Origin: Rhipidocladum racemiflorum
Taxonomy: Eukaryota; Streptophyta; Magnoliopsida; Poales; Poaceae
Length of the DNA: 64,000 nucleotides
Direction: 5' to 3'
NCBI GenBank assembly: GCA_036346355.1
Contig: CM070584.1
Location: 26,320,039 to 26,384,038, forward strand
The position numbers were made by a program, and so were the translations under genes. The notes below the pieces were generated by a model. The model saw only the letters and a list, made by a program, of their open reading frames with translations, did no database searches and was not told where the DNA came from. Of the stretch, positions 48,386-59,300 are shown in pieces; the stretch's first letter is position 1; each line of letters begins with the position of its first letter.

Positions 48386-48676
48386 GAAGCGAGCGATCAG
48401 TTGCCTGTGGTATCTTTGGATGGCGCCACGGGTTATTTGATTTTCATTTGCTATTATTTTTCTCTGAATAAGTTTCGCCTTGCGAGGCATATATTTGTAA
48501 CTTGACCATAAGGTCGAGTAACTTGATTTGATTATTTAAATAAAGTACTTTTATGGTATCGATTGGTATGATTGTGATATTTACCGATGTTAAGACTGTG
48601 TGCACTAGCTGCGTTCCTAGACTAGTGCTGAATACATGAGGGTCCGGATTTGCAAATTCGGGGTCCCGACAGAGGT

Positions 48677-48689
48677 GGTATCGAGCCAT
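48677..48689 (+). other. Altered initiator-Met primer binding site
   Basis: It reads TGGTATCGAGCCA; the intact site at 35068-35054 has TATCAGAGCC. One A of a CAG is missing. Either a real mutation or a consensus error. Confidence 0.7.
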
Positions 48690-48886
48690 ACTTGATGTAG
48701 GCTCAACCCTAGCTAGAATGGTCGTAGTGAGGATAAAACCTATTTTCTAAAAGTTAAAAATTTGTCAAGATAAGAAATGACATCTCGACTTATCCCTTCT
48801 CTCTTTTCTTGTCTCTTGCTGAAATTTTCCCTTACCTTGTCACAATTTAAAAATTCGAGTTCTTACGTAAAGCACTCTTGTGACAG

Positions 48887-49612
48887 ATGGAGGAAGAGTT
48901 CAACTACGTTGATCCGGGAGTTAGTCACGCCATGCGGAACTTTGGCATATGCTACAAACTCTCGGGATTTTGAGAAGCCCCAATACCAAGTGGAAGTGAT
49001 CAGGCAAGCGGGATTGATCAAGGCTTGTGACGTGAGGATTGAGGTACTGCTAGGAAAAAGGGCCAGGCAATCGCCCAATACCTCAGACCTTGCCAGAGAT
49101 CTACAATGCGAGATGGGTATTCAAGAAGTATCACGACGAGCAATGCGGCACATTACGATATCTCGCCAGAGGAGAGTTGGAAAGTGCGGTGTTCCGTTAT
49201 CATCCACAAGAGCGATAACCTTCTTGACCGAAGGCAATTCAGGATGAGGATGCCACGGTTACACAGTTGGCACGATTTGTCGTCGCCCAGGAGGATGTAC
49301 TAGATAATACAAGCAAGGAGCTACAGAAGACCCGCAAGGAAATCACGGCAGAGAAGAACAGATGGCGGGAAGCTCAAGAGTATGTGGCACACCTTCTACG
49401 AAGGATTGACGAGTTGGAGATGACCTTGTACGGACTGCACCGGAGCCAAGATTTGAGCTACACGAGCCGATCCGAGGAGTCGGATCTCGATGAGGACAAC
49501 GCTTCTTCGACTACCATAGAGGACACGATTCTTTGGACATGGCGATCAAGCTTTCATACTTATGCCACAAAGACCCGCATGCCAGGCCGTGGAGGTTTTC
49601 TCGATGAGTGAG
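48887..49612 (+). pseudogene. Accessory pre-gag ORF with coiled coil, frameshifted
   Basis: It starts ATG at 48887 (MEEEFNYVDPGVSHA). Later parts lie in other frames: FEKPQYQVEVIRQAGLIKA with VRIEVLLGKRARQ (about 48970-49070), then a long coiled-coil segment (VAQEDVLDNTSKELQKTRKE ... NRWREAQEYVAHLLRRIDEL, 49272-49440) and an acidic tail (SEESDLDEDNAS). It lies between the PBS and gag. I know this protein type only as an uncharacterised product of grass retroelements. At least two frameshifts are visible. Confidence 0.65.
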
Positions 49613-49892
49613 CGTAGGTTCTATAGTGAGACTCCTTCGCCGAGTCGCGTCATAGAATAAAGAGTCACCCTTTAGGCGTTAGACTCCAGAGTTAGCTCGA
49701 TTTGGTTTTCATTGTTTGCTGAGTGTGCAGTATGTGTTGCAAGGCCCTTAGGCATTGTAAGCAACCATACCAAGTTATTAATATCAATAATAAAGTTAGA
49801 CCTTAAGGTTACACCTTTCGCCCCGCATAAGTTCCATATTACTTGTCTATTCTCGTTTCTTTCTCATCTCTAAACCTAGAGCAAATCAACAG

Positions 49893-50213
49893 ATGGTGAA
49901 CACCCGTGGAAACTTTGGAGGCAATGGAAGTGGTTCTCGCCCCACAGAAAACCCCAATGATGGAGCACCAGTTTTGTTTGTCAAGAAGAAGGACGGGAGT
50001 TTCAGGATGTGCATCGACTATCGTGCACTCAATGAAGTCACCGTGAAGAATAAGTATCCGCTACCCAGGATTGATGATTTGTTTGATCAACTAAGAGGAG
50101 CCGGAGTTTTCTCCAAGATTGATCTGAGATCGGGATACCATCAGTTGAAGATCCGATCAGAGGATATTCCGAAGACTGCATTCTCGTCAAGATATGGACA
50201 TTACGAGTTCTGA
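49893..50213 (+). pseudogene. gag N-terminus fused in frame to reverse transcriptase
   Basis: ATG 49893 gives MVNTRGNFGGNGSG, a typical gag start, but after about 22 codons the frame changes to RT: VLFVKKKDGSFRMCIDYRAL, YPLPRIDDLFDQLRG, FSKIDLRSGYHQLKI. The rest of gag, the zinc knuckle and protease are deleted without a frame break. RT is interrupted by a stop at 50211. The YxDD box region beyond 50214 is not readable in one frame. Confidence 0.85.
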
Positions 50214-50641
50214 TTATGTCTTTTGGATCGACAAATGCGCCACTTATTTCATGAATATGATGAATAAGGTGTTCATGGAATATTTGGTCAAGTTTGTCGT
50301 CGTGTTCATAGCCGTTTTCCTTATCTACTCCAAGACAGGAGGATGAACATGCCGAACACTTGAGGCGAGTTTTGGAAAAGTCGAGGAACGACAACTTTTC
50401 GCCAAGTTCGGCAAGTGTGATTTTTGGAGGGACAAAGTGGAGTTCCTTGGACATGTAATGACCGCATGAAGAGTCGCCGTAGATCCAAGCAAAGTAGAAG
50501 GCGTGTTACATTGGGAGCACCAAGATCGTGACCCAGATTCGAGTTTCCTTGGAATGGCAGGATACTACCGCCGTTTTCATCGAAGGCTTCTCGACAATTG
50601 CGAAACCTCTTACATGGCTTCTTTGAAGAAGGAAAAGAAGT
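50214..50641 (+). pseudogene. Rest of reverse transcriptase, multiply frameshifted
   Basis: Fragments of fingers/palm sequence appear in all three frames (TNAP, YFMNMMNKVFMEYL near 50240-50290, then KCDFW and VEFLGHV near 50415-50455). There are several single-base indels per 100 bp. The catalytic box cannot be read. Confidence 0.7.
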
Positions 50642-51466
50642 TTGCATGGACGCCGGAATGTGAGAAAGGATTTCAGAGGTGAAGGAGCGATTGACATCAA
50701 GACCGGTGTTAGTTCTACGGATGTTGCTCAAAGCTTTGACATTTATTGTGACGCATCGCGCCAAGGACTTGGATGTGTCGCGATGCGAGAGAATGGAAAG
50801 GTCGCCGCTTATGCATCAAGGCGATTGAGGCCGCATGAGGAAAATTATCCGACACATGACCTAGAGTTAGCTGCCGTAGTGCATGCCTTGAAGATATGGC
50901 GTCACTATCTGATTGGAAACAGATGTGAAGTATATACGGATCATAAGAGCCTTAAGTACATATTCACCCAGTCGGATCTGAATATGAGGCAGAGGAGATG
51001 GTTAGAGTTGATCAAGGACTACAATGTTGGAATCCATTACCATCCCGGGAAGGCCAACGTAGTTGCCGATGCTCTGAGTCGGAAGAGCCATGCCGTGAGT
51101 ATGTTGCTAGCCACAAATCAAGATGAGTTATGTCAGGACTTTCAGAAAATGAAGATTGAGGTTGTACCTAGCAGTTTCTTGGCCGCATTAGAAGTAAAAC
51201 CTACCCTAGAGGATCAGATTCGAGAAGGACAAAAGGATGATGACAAGATCCGCAGGATTAAGTCCATCAAGGAAGAAGGCAAGGCAGAGGACTTCAAGTT
51301 GGATGAGCAAGGCACGTTATGGATGAAGGATCGGATTTGTGTGCCTAACAAAAAGGAGTTAAAGCAACTGATTTTGGAAGAAGCCCATGACTCCAAGTAC
51401 TCAATTCACCCTGGAAGCGCCAAGATGTATCGGGATGCGAAGGAGAGATTCGGTGGCCGAGTATGA
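50642..51466 (+). pseudogene. RNase H and start of integrase of the Tekay-like element
   Basis: An open stretch of 275 codons. RNase H: FDIYCDASRQGLGCVAMREN, AAYASRRLRPHEENYPTHDL, VYTDHKSLKYIF, YHPGKANVVADALSRKSH, with the catalytic D, E and D residues in YCDAS, DLEL and YTDHK/VADAL blocks. The N-terminal zinc region of integrase begins at LILEEAHDSKYSIHPG. It ends at a stop at 51466. Best-preserved coding part of this element. Confidence 0.87.
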
Positions 51467-52440
51467 AACGTGAAGTTGCCGAGCATGTTGCGTTGTGCGA
51501 CGTATGCCGAAGAGTCAAGGCAATGCATCGAGAGACCAGCGAGGATTGCTACGGTAGTTGAGAATACGAGTGGAAGTGGGAGGAAATCGGAATGGATTTC
51601 ATTACGGTTTGCCGAAGACTCAAGGGGTTATGACTCCATATGGGTTATAGTGGATCGCTTGACTAAAGTAGCCCATTTTATTCCCGTGAAGACCACTTAC
51701 TCGGAGATAAATTAGCAATTATACATGATCGAGATTGTCTGTTTGCACGGAGTGCCAAAGAGGATTGTATCGGACGAGGTACCCAATTTACCTCAAGGTT
51801 ACGGAATAAGTTGCATGAAGCCATGGGAACCCGTTTGAACTTCAAGATACCTTATCATCCACAGACGGATGGACCAGGCCGAAAGAGTCAACCAGATTCT
51901 GGAGGATATGTTGAGAGCTTGTGCGTTGGCTTATCTTGCCTCTTGGGATAAGAGTTTGCCGTATGCCGAGTTCGATTACAACAATAGTTATCAGGCTAGT
52001 TTGAGATGTCACCTTTTGAGGCCTTTGTATGATCGACCGCTGTCGGACGCCATTGAATTGGAATGAGACCGTGGCGCCGTGTCTTTGGACTGATATTCTT
52101 CAAGAGGTGAAGAAGCGGTCGCTATGATTAGGAAAGGTTGAAGATAGCCCAATCCCGACAAAAGAGTTATCTTGACAATCGTCGCCGAGACTTGAGTTTT
52201 GAACGAGAAGACTTTGTTTACCTCGAGTTACGCCTCTCGGGGAGTTAAGAGGTTCCATGCCAAAGGGAAACTTCGCACCTGTTATGTTGGACCATTTAAG
52301 ATTTTGAGTCGCAGAGGCGAAGTTGCTTACTGGGCTTGAGTTGCCAAGGGCCAAGGTGAGTGCATGATGTATTCCATGTGTCCCAATTGAAGAAGTGTCT
52401 CGAATTCACGAGGAGCAGACACCGCTAGAGTCAATTGAGT
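51467..52440 (+). pseudogene. Integrase core and C-terminal region, broken
   Basis: DDE-core fragments: GYDSIWVIVDRLTKVAHFIP (about 51629), CLHGVPKRIVSDE (about 51740), then HPQTDG in another frame and AERVNQILEDMLRACAL (51877). Downstream, a few residues resemble the chromovirus C-terminus but no clear chromodomain is readable. At least four frame changes. Confidence 0.78.
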
Positions 52441-52649
52441 TGCAAGAGGATTTGACTTATAAGGAGCATCCCGTGAGGATTACGGACACAATGGATCGAG
52501 AAACTAGAAACAAGTCCACCCGTTCTCAGAGAGTTCGTGGAGCAACCATACTGAGATAGCGAAGCGACTTGGGAGCGAAGAGGATTTGAGGAAAGAGTTT
52601 CCAAATCTATCCTGTAGTGAGCCCTAAATCTCGGGGACGAGATTCTATT

Positions 52650-52663
52650 AAGGGGGGGAGGTT
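52650..52663 (+). other. Polypurine tract of the Tekay-like element
   Basis: AAGGGGGGGAGGTT lies directly before the TGTAACACCCC start of the 3' LTR. Confidence 0.88.
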
Positions 52664-55600
52664 TGTAACACCCCAAAATTTTGCTTTTCTTAAATTCATG
52701 TGTGATTTGGCACTTTGGTGAATTTTTGGAATTTTCTGGAATTTATTTGGATTTATTTGGAATTTATTTGAATTTATTCCATTTTGAAATAATTAAAGAA
52801 TTTAATTTTGCAAATAAAATTTTGTTGGAAATATTTTATTTGAGTCCAAAATGATCCAAAGTATTTTCCAGAATTTTTCGAATTTTACGAGTCTTTTGCT
52901 ATTTTTAATGAATTAAATGAATTATCGGGAATTATTTTAAATATTAAATCGCTGGAAAATCAAACCGAAGTCGATTCTTGTTCATCCGAGCCAGAGCGAG
53001 TCGACTTCGAGTTCGAGTCCGACCGAGCCACGTGACTCGACCGAACCCACTCCTAAACCTAATCAATCCCAACCGTTGGATCAAGATCCAACTACCGAGA
53101 TCCGCCTGCATCGCTCGAGCCAGATCCGCCCGGATCCGATCGCGCCGCGTGATCGTGGCCGTTGATCGTGCCACGTGGGCGGTGAGCGTCGTCGTCTCCG
53201 CCGAGTCCGGCCGGACTCAGCCGCCGCGCCGCCGTAGAATTAGGTTTCCGCCTCGGCACGAACGCCGAGGCTATTTAAAGCATGAGACGCCCCCGAGGTT
53301 GCCTCGTCCTTGCGCACGTTCCCCGAGCCATCTCGGCCGAGCCGTCGCCGTTTGCCCGCACGTGCTCGCCGGAGTTGGAGCCTCAGGCGCAGCTGATTGA
53401 ACGCCGATTCCGCCGCCGTCCGTCGTCTCCGCCGAGAAGGAGCCCAGTCGGAACCACCGAGACGAGACGCACGAAGGAAGGATTCATCTCGCCGAGCAGC
53501 CAAACGCCGTCGGGCTCGTCGTCGTTCGCCTCTCGTGCCCAAGCCTCGCCGCGCCATCATTGGACCCGCGAGCTCGGTGAACCGTCGAGATCGGTCGGAC
53601 GGTTGAGGTGAGTTCACGTGTCCCCAACCCGATTAGATCTGGACCGTTGGATCAAGATCCAACGGTTCACAATTGCCACGTGCCGTAGTAGTGTTATTAT
53701 AGGATTAGATCTGGACCGTCCGATCTAAATCAAACGGCCCACGATCGACGAGTAGTTTCAACGTGTTAACCCTGGATCTAATCCGCGCCGTTGATTTTCA
53801 AACCAACGGCCGTGATTGCGCCACGTGTCGGGAAGTTGGACCGACGCGGTCAGCGTCGTACGCGCGCGTGCGTGGCCACTGACACGCGGGGCCCGCGTGT
53901 CAGCGACTGCACCGTGACGTCATCCATGACGTCATCGGTGGACCCACTCAAGACTGCGGTCGAGCCGCCGACGTCAGCGATGACGTCATCCGAGTGGTCC
54001 CACATGTCAGCGACACGTAGAGTCGTGGACCGAGTCCACGGTAGACCCGAGCCGAGCGTGGACCGAGTCCATGGACCGGCTGACGTCAGCCAACCAATCA
54101 GAGGCTGCCACGTGTCCATGCTGACGCAATAATTAATTTCCGAAAAAGAAAATGATTTATTAATTCGAAATATTGATTCAAATTTAGATTCAAACTTCAA
54201 ACGCTTATAACTTTTGCGTTTCAACTCCGATTTGAGCGATTCAAATTTCTAAATTTGTATAAAATTGAGATCTACCTAAATATGAATTTTATTTAATTTT
54301 TGGACTAAAGTTTTTCTCTGCAAAATTATTTAAATGATTATTTAAACTTTAAATAATCATAACTTTGCGTTTAACTCGAATTTGATTTATTCCAGTTTCT
54401 AAAAATACACAAAATTATGTTCTCTCTGTTGATGGATTTTTTTTGGGTGTTTGGACACTTTTTGCCTATTGTTTATTTGTGTATTTGCTATTTGCACGCT
54501 TTACGAGTAGACGTTAAAGTGCCGGAGGGATTCGAAGGAGAAGTATTGACTCAGGATCCAACTCAAGACCAAGAGCAAGTACTTTTTGAAGGCAAGTTGT
54601 GCTTTGACCATGTTGATCCTATTTCGAAATCTATTTTGATTTAAACTATTGCATGCTAGTTCAATTAAGAAAATACTTTGTTTAAACATGGGGGTTAGAT
54701 AAGTACCAATTTGCTGTATGACACCTTGATTATTTAAGTATGTGCCATGACCCTTTGTCACCCTAGTTGTGGTTTACTAGTTGGACATTATTAATTTGCC
54801 AACATGGGTTTTAGACCGTTGTAGTACACTGCTTAGACCTGCTACGTGCTCATAACATGATTTTGGATAATCAAATGTTAATATTGACTTAAATGATATA
54901 TTGAACCTGTTTTGGAAAAGTATCATGTGATGTTGATGGCACGTGGTGCATGGTAATCAACTGGGGTTTGATAAACAGTTTTGACCGGGGCATGTGGCAA
55001 GAGTAATCAGGTGGGCCAGTTGTGGCGTTGGGAGTGTTGATTTGGTTCTTCGGGTAGTCTTGCCCTGGTCACCCTAAGGACTTAACCTTGCAAGCCTTTG
55101 AACTGGGTCTATCGTGCTACCACATGTCCAGTAATGGGACGGACCTAGTTGACTAAGTTGCCGATAACGTACTTGTGGGACCTCGGGAGGTCAACTACAC
55201 CCTTTGTGTAAGTTATGCGGGAGGCGTCTGGAGTGAGGCCAGTACCCATCTAGCAGTTGATTGGCCTAGACTTCGCCTTAGCGAAGGAAGGGTTAGTGCT
55301 TAATAACAGGGAGGACCACTTGTATTGTTAGAGGTTTAGAAAGACTTTATTACGGGAACTCGCCTTTGTGGTGTTTGACTTGTATCTTGTGGGTAAAGTG
55401 CATAACCTCTGCAGAGTTTAGAATCTATTCGAATAGCCGTGTCCGCGGTATTGGACATCGCTCGGGAATTACAGTCAAGGGTTAGATTTTCTCAAAAATA
55501 ACTTGGATTTGGAAAGTTGGGATGGTTTAATAATGAAGATGATGGAAATGTGGTTTAGGATGGGGAAAAAGTTTATTAAACTTCTTGAAAAGTTATTTAT

Positions 55601-56125
55601 GCTTTACTTATTTCTACTGCTTTCGAATCTACTTATATTATTTGTCAAATGCTGTTTACTGCAAACATACCTTGAGCTATTCCTTTGTACTAAGCCATGC
55701 ATATAGTATATTAGCTTGCATTCTGTGCATGACTTGCTGAGTACCAAGTACTCACCCTTGCCTCAACACAATATCAGTTGAAGAGGAGATTACGCCAGCT
55801 TTGGAGGAGGAACTCCAAGAGGATCCGTCTACTTAGGGAAGCGAGCCCAGTCAGTTGCACGTGGTATCTTTGGATGGCGCCACGAAGTTATTTGATTTTC
55901 CGCTGCTATTATTTTTCTCTGAATAAGTTTCGCCTTGCGAGGCATATATTTGTAACTTGACCATAAGGTCGAGTAACCAGTTTGATTATTTAAATAAAGT
56001 ACTTTTATGGTATCGATTGGTATGATTGTGATATTTACCGATGTTAAGACTGTGTGCACTAGCGCGTTCCTGGACTAGTGCTGAATACACAGAGGGTCCG
56101 GATTTGCAAATTCGGGGTCCCGACA
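52664..56125 (+). repeat. 3' LTR of the Tekay-like element
   Basis: 3,462 bp, followed by the ATAGG TSD. TATA at 53271-53280; donor GAG|GTGAGT at 53608. Its exon module (54511-55836) is intact, unlike the 5' LTR copy. Confidence 0.95.
54511..55836 (+). CDS. LTR microprotein module, exons 2 and 3, intact
   Basis: Exon 2 is 54511-54591 (81 nt), exon 3 55778-55836 (59 nt), stop TAG 55834-55836. Flanks are GAGTAG, GAAG|GCAAGT and ATATCAG. Exon 2 reads DVKVPEGFEGEVLTQDPTQ; exon 3 reads EEEITPALEEELQEDPST. Since the TATA box lies far upstream, both exons would be in the 5' leader of transcripts started in a 5' LTR, and in the 3' part for read-through. Start codon unresolved. Confidence 0.55.
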
Positions 56126-56339
56126 ATAGGTGAAGCTGGCTCTCCAGAGCATGTCCCTGAGGAGGGAAGGAAAACCGTCCACATCCTCAGCGCGGGTAAC
56201 CATGACCAAAGGACCGTGGTTCATCTAGCATTTTGGAAAAGAGAAGATGAGTCAGAAAACAATTTCGCTATATCAAATGAACATAAAGATGAGTCATAGA
56301 ACTAAGATGGATGAGGAACAAAAGAATGGCACAATGCTA

Positions 56340-59300
56340 TGTAACACCCCAAAATTTTGCTTTTCTTAAATTCATGTGTGATTGGCACTTTGGTGAATTT
56401 TTGGAATTTTCTGGAATTTATTTGGATTTATTTGGAATTTATTTGAATTTATTCCATTTTGAAATAATTGAAGAAATTAATTTTGCAAATAAAATTTTGT
56501 TGGAAATATTTTATTTGAGTCCAAAATGATCCAAAGTATTTTCCAGAATTTTTCTGGAATTTTTCTGAGTCATTTGCTATTTTTAATGAATTAAATGAAT
56601 TACTGGGAATTATTTTAAATATTAAATCGCTGGAAATTCAACTCGGGTCAAGTACTGTTCATCCGACCGAGTCGGAACCCGAGTCGGACTCGAGTCCGAC
56701 CCGAGCCACGTGACTCGATCAAACCAGCTCAAAACCCTAATCAATCCCAACCGTTGGATCAAGATCCAACGGCTGAGATCCGCCCGTACCGGTTCGAGCC
56801 GTATCCGGCCCGGATCCGATCGCGCCGTGCGATCGTGGCCGTTGATCGTGCCACGTGGACGGCTTCGTCGTCGTCTCCGCCGAGACCGAAGCCGGACTCG
56901 CCGCCGCGCCACCGTGGGAAACTAGGTTTCGTGTCTGCTTGACGCCGAGGCTATTTAAAGCGTGAGACGTCCCCCGAGGTTGCCCTCATCCTTGTGCACC
57001 CGTTCCCCCGAGCCATCTCGCCTGAGCCGCCGCCAGTTGCCCGTGCGAGCTCGCCGTAGTTGGAGGAAGTGACCGCCGCGGTTTTTGCTCGATTCCGCCG
57101 CCGACGCGTCTTCCGCCGAGAAGGAGCCCAGATCCGGAACCACCGTGACGAGACGCACCCGAAGGAAGGATTCATCTCGCCGGAGCAACCCCGAAACGCC
57201 GTCGGGCTCGTCATCGTTCTCGTCTCCGGTGCCCAAGCCTCGCCGCACCATCGCCGGACTTCGCGAGCTCGGTGAACCGTCGGATCTAGATCGGACGGTT
57301 GAGGTGAGTTCACGTGTCCCCAACCCGATTGGATCTGGACCGTTGGATCAAGATCCAACGGTTCACAATTGCCACGTGCCGGAGTAGTGTTATTATAGGA
57401 TTGGATCTGGACCGTCCGATCTAAATCGAACGGCCCACGATCAACGAGTAGTTTCAACGTGTTAACCCTGGATCTAATCCGCGCCGTTGATTTTCAAACC
57501 AACGGCCGTGATTGCGCCACGTGTCGGGAAGTTGGACCGACGCGGTCAGCGCCGTCCACGCACGCGTGCGTGTGACGCTGACACGCGGGGCCCGCGTGTC
57601 AGAGGGCCCGCATGTCGGGTGTCGATCGGCGCCGACGCCGGCGATGACGTCACCCGAGTGGGCCCACATGTCAGTCTCACGTGGAGTCGTGGACCGAGTC
57701 CACGGTGGACCCAAGCCGAGCGTGGACCGAGCCCATGAGCCGGCTGACGTCAGCCAGCCAATCAGGAGCTGACACGTGTCCATGCTGACGCAATAATTAA
57801 TTTCCGAAAAAGAAAATGATTTATTAATTCGAAATAATGATTTCAAATTTAGATTCAAACTTCAAACGCTTATAACTTTTGCGTTTCAACTCCGATTTGA
57901 GTGATTCAAATTTCTAAATTTGTATAAAATTGAGATCTACCTAAATATGAATTTTATTTAATTTTTGGACTAGAGTTTTTCTCTGTAAAATTATTTAATT
58001 GATTATTTAAACTTTAAACAATCATAACTTTTGCGTTTTAACTCCAAATTTGACGATTCCAGTTTCTAAAAATCCAGAAAATTATGTTCTCTCTGTTTAT
58101 GGATTTTATTTGGAGTTTTGGGATGTTTTTGCCTATTGTTTATTTGTGTTTTGCTATTCGCACGCTTTACGAGTAGACGTTGAAGTGCCGGAAGGATTCG
58201 AAGGAGAAGTGTTGACTCAGGATCCAACTCAAGACCAAGAGCAAGTACTTTTTGAAGGCAAGTTGTGCTTTGACCATGTTGATCCTATTTCGAAATCTAT
58301 TTTGATTTTAAACTATTGCATGCTAGTTCAATTAGAAAAATACTTGGTTAAACCTGGGGGTTAGATAAATACCAATTTGCTATATGACACCTTGATTACT
58401 TAAGTATGTGCCATGACCCTTTGTCACCCTAGTTGTGGTTTACTAGTTGGACATTATTAAATTGCCAACATGGGTTTAGGCCATTGTAGTATCTTTGCTT
58501 AGACACACTTTCGTGCTCATAACATGATTTTGGAGAATTACATGTTAATATTGACTTAATGATATATTGAACCTGTTGTGGAATAGTATCATGTGATGTT
58601 GATGGCACGTGGTGCATGGTAATCAAGCGGGGTTTGATAAGCGATTTCGGCCAGGGCATGTGGCAAGAGTAATCAGTGGGCGATTGTGGCGTTGGGAATG
58701 TTGATTTGGTTCTTGGGTAGTCTTGCCCTGGTCACTCTAAGGACTTAACCTTGCAAGCCTTTGAACTGGGTCATACTTGCAACCACATGGCTGGAATGGG
58801 GCGGCCCTAGTTGACTAAGTCGCTAAGGACTCACTTGTGGAGCCTCGAGGGTGTCAATTACACCGTTTGTGTGATTATGCGGGGAGCGTATCGTGGTGTG
58901 GCCAGATACCCATCTAACGGTGTGTTGGTCCCATACTTCGCCTTGGCTAAGGGAAGGGATGGTGTAGAGCACGAACCGGAGAGGACCACCTGTGTTGTTT
59001 GAGGCTTAGAAAGGCTTTGTTACTGAACTTCGCCTTTGTGGTGTTTGACTGTATCTTGTGGGTAAAGTGCATAACCTCTGCAGAGTGTAGAATCTATTTA
59101 AATAGCCGAGTCCACGGTACTGGACAATGCTCGGGAATTACAGTCAAGGGTTAGATTTTCTGAAAATAACTTGGATTTGAAAGGTTGGGCTGGTTTAATA
59201 GTGAAGTTGATGGTAATGTGGTATAGGATGGGGAAAATGTTTATTAAAACTTCTTGAAAAGTTATTTACGCTTACTTATTTCTACTGCTTTCAAATCTAC

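Larger units (their letters stand above)
45197..48671 (+). repeat. 5' LTR of the Tekay-like element
   Basis: TGTAACACCCC...GGGTCCCGACA, 3,475 bp. TATA-like CTATTTAAAG is at 45808-45817, so U3 is about 640 bp and R-U5 about 2.8 kb. A strong donor consensus GAG|GTGAGT is at 46155. GATC palindromes lie at 46130-46380 and TGACGTCA words at 46460-46540. Confidence 0.95.
45197..56125 (+). mobile_element. Tekay/Del-like Gypsy LTR retrotransposon, TSD ATAGG
   Basis: ATAGG is at 45192-45196 and 56126-56130. Order: LTR 45197-48671, altered iMet PBS, accessory ORF, gag start joined to RT, RT/RH/IN remnants, purine tract, LTR 52664-56125. LTRs of about 3.46 kb, an iMet PBS, chromovirus-type RT and RNase H, and PF-before-IN order fit the Tekay/Del lineage. 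The internal region is only 3,992 bp, because most of gag and all of protease are deleted, so this copy depended on helpers or died after insertion. Its two LTRs differ mainly at CAG/CTG sites. Confidence 0.93.
44879..56334 (-). pseudogene. Accessory pre-gag ORF of the 59912 element, split by the 45197-56125 insertion
   Basis: The minus strand from 56334 to 56131, then 45191 to 44879, reads through the ATAGG TSD: VTRAEDVDGFPSLLRDMLWR, SFTYAPEYAVYGRALG, TYTATVHIITRMMPGSI, AQGTSIGMAIQEVAYVAMC, HLRHDLRELLELRSF. This matches the style of the uncharacterised protein encoded before gag in grass Tekay-like elements. It is truncated at 44879 by the junction with the plus LTR. The span listed includes the intervening insertions; only the two segments named belong to it. 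Confidence 0.65.

Noticed and set aside
51467..52440. A readable chromodomain after the integrase
   Set aside because: Too many frame changes to see the fold; the lineage call rests on RT, RNase H, PBS and LTR features.
57304..58176. Joining the strong donor GAG|GTGAGT to exon 2 as the start of the microprotein
   Set aside because: In the phase exon 2 needs, a TGA stands immediately before this donor in the 56340 copy. Another donor (CTCG|GTGAAC) fits the phase but has no ATG upstream. The first exon is left open.
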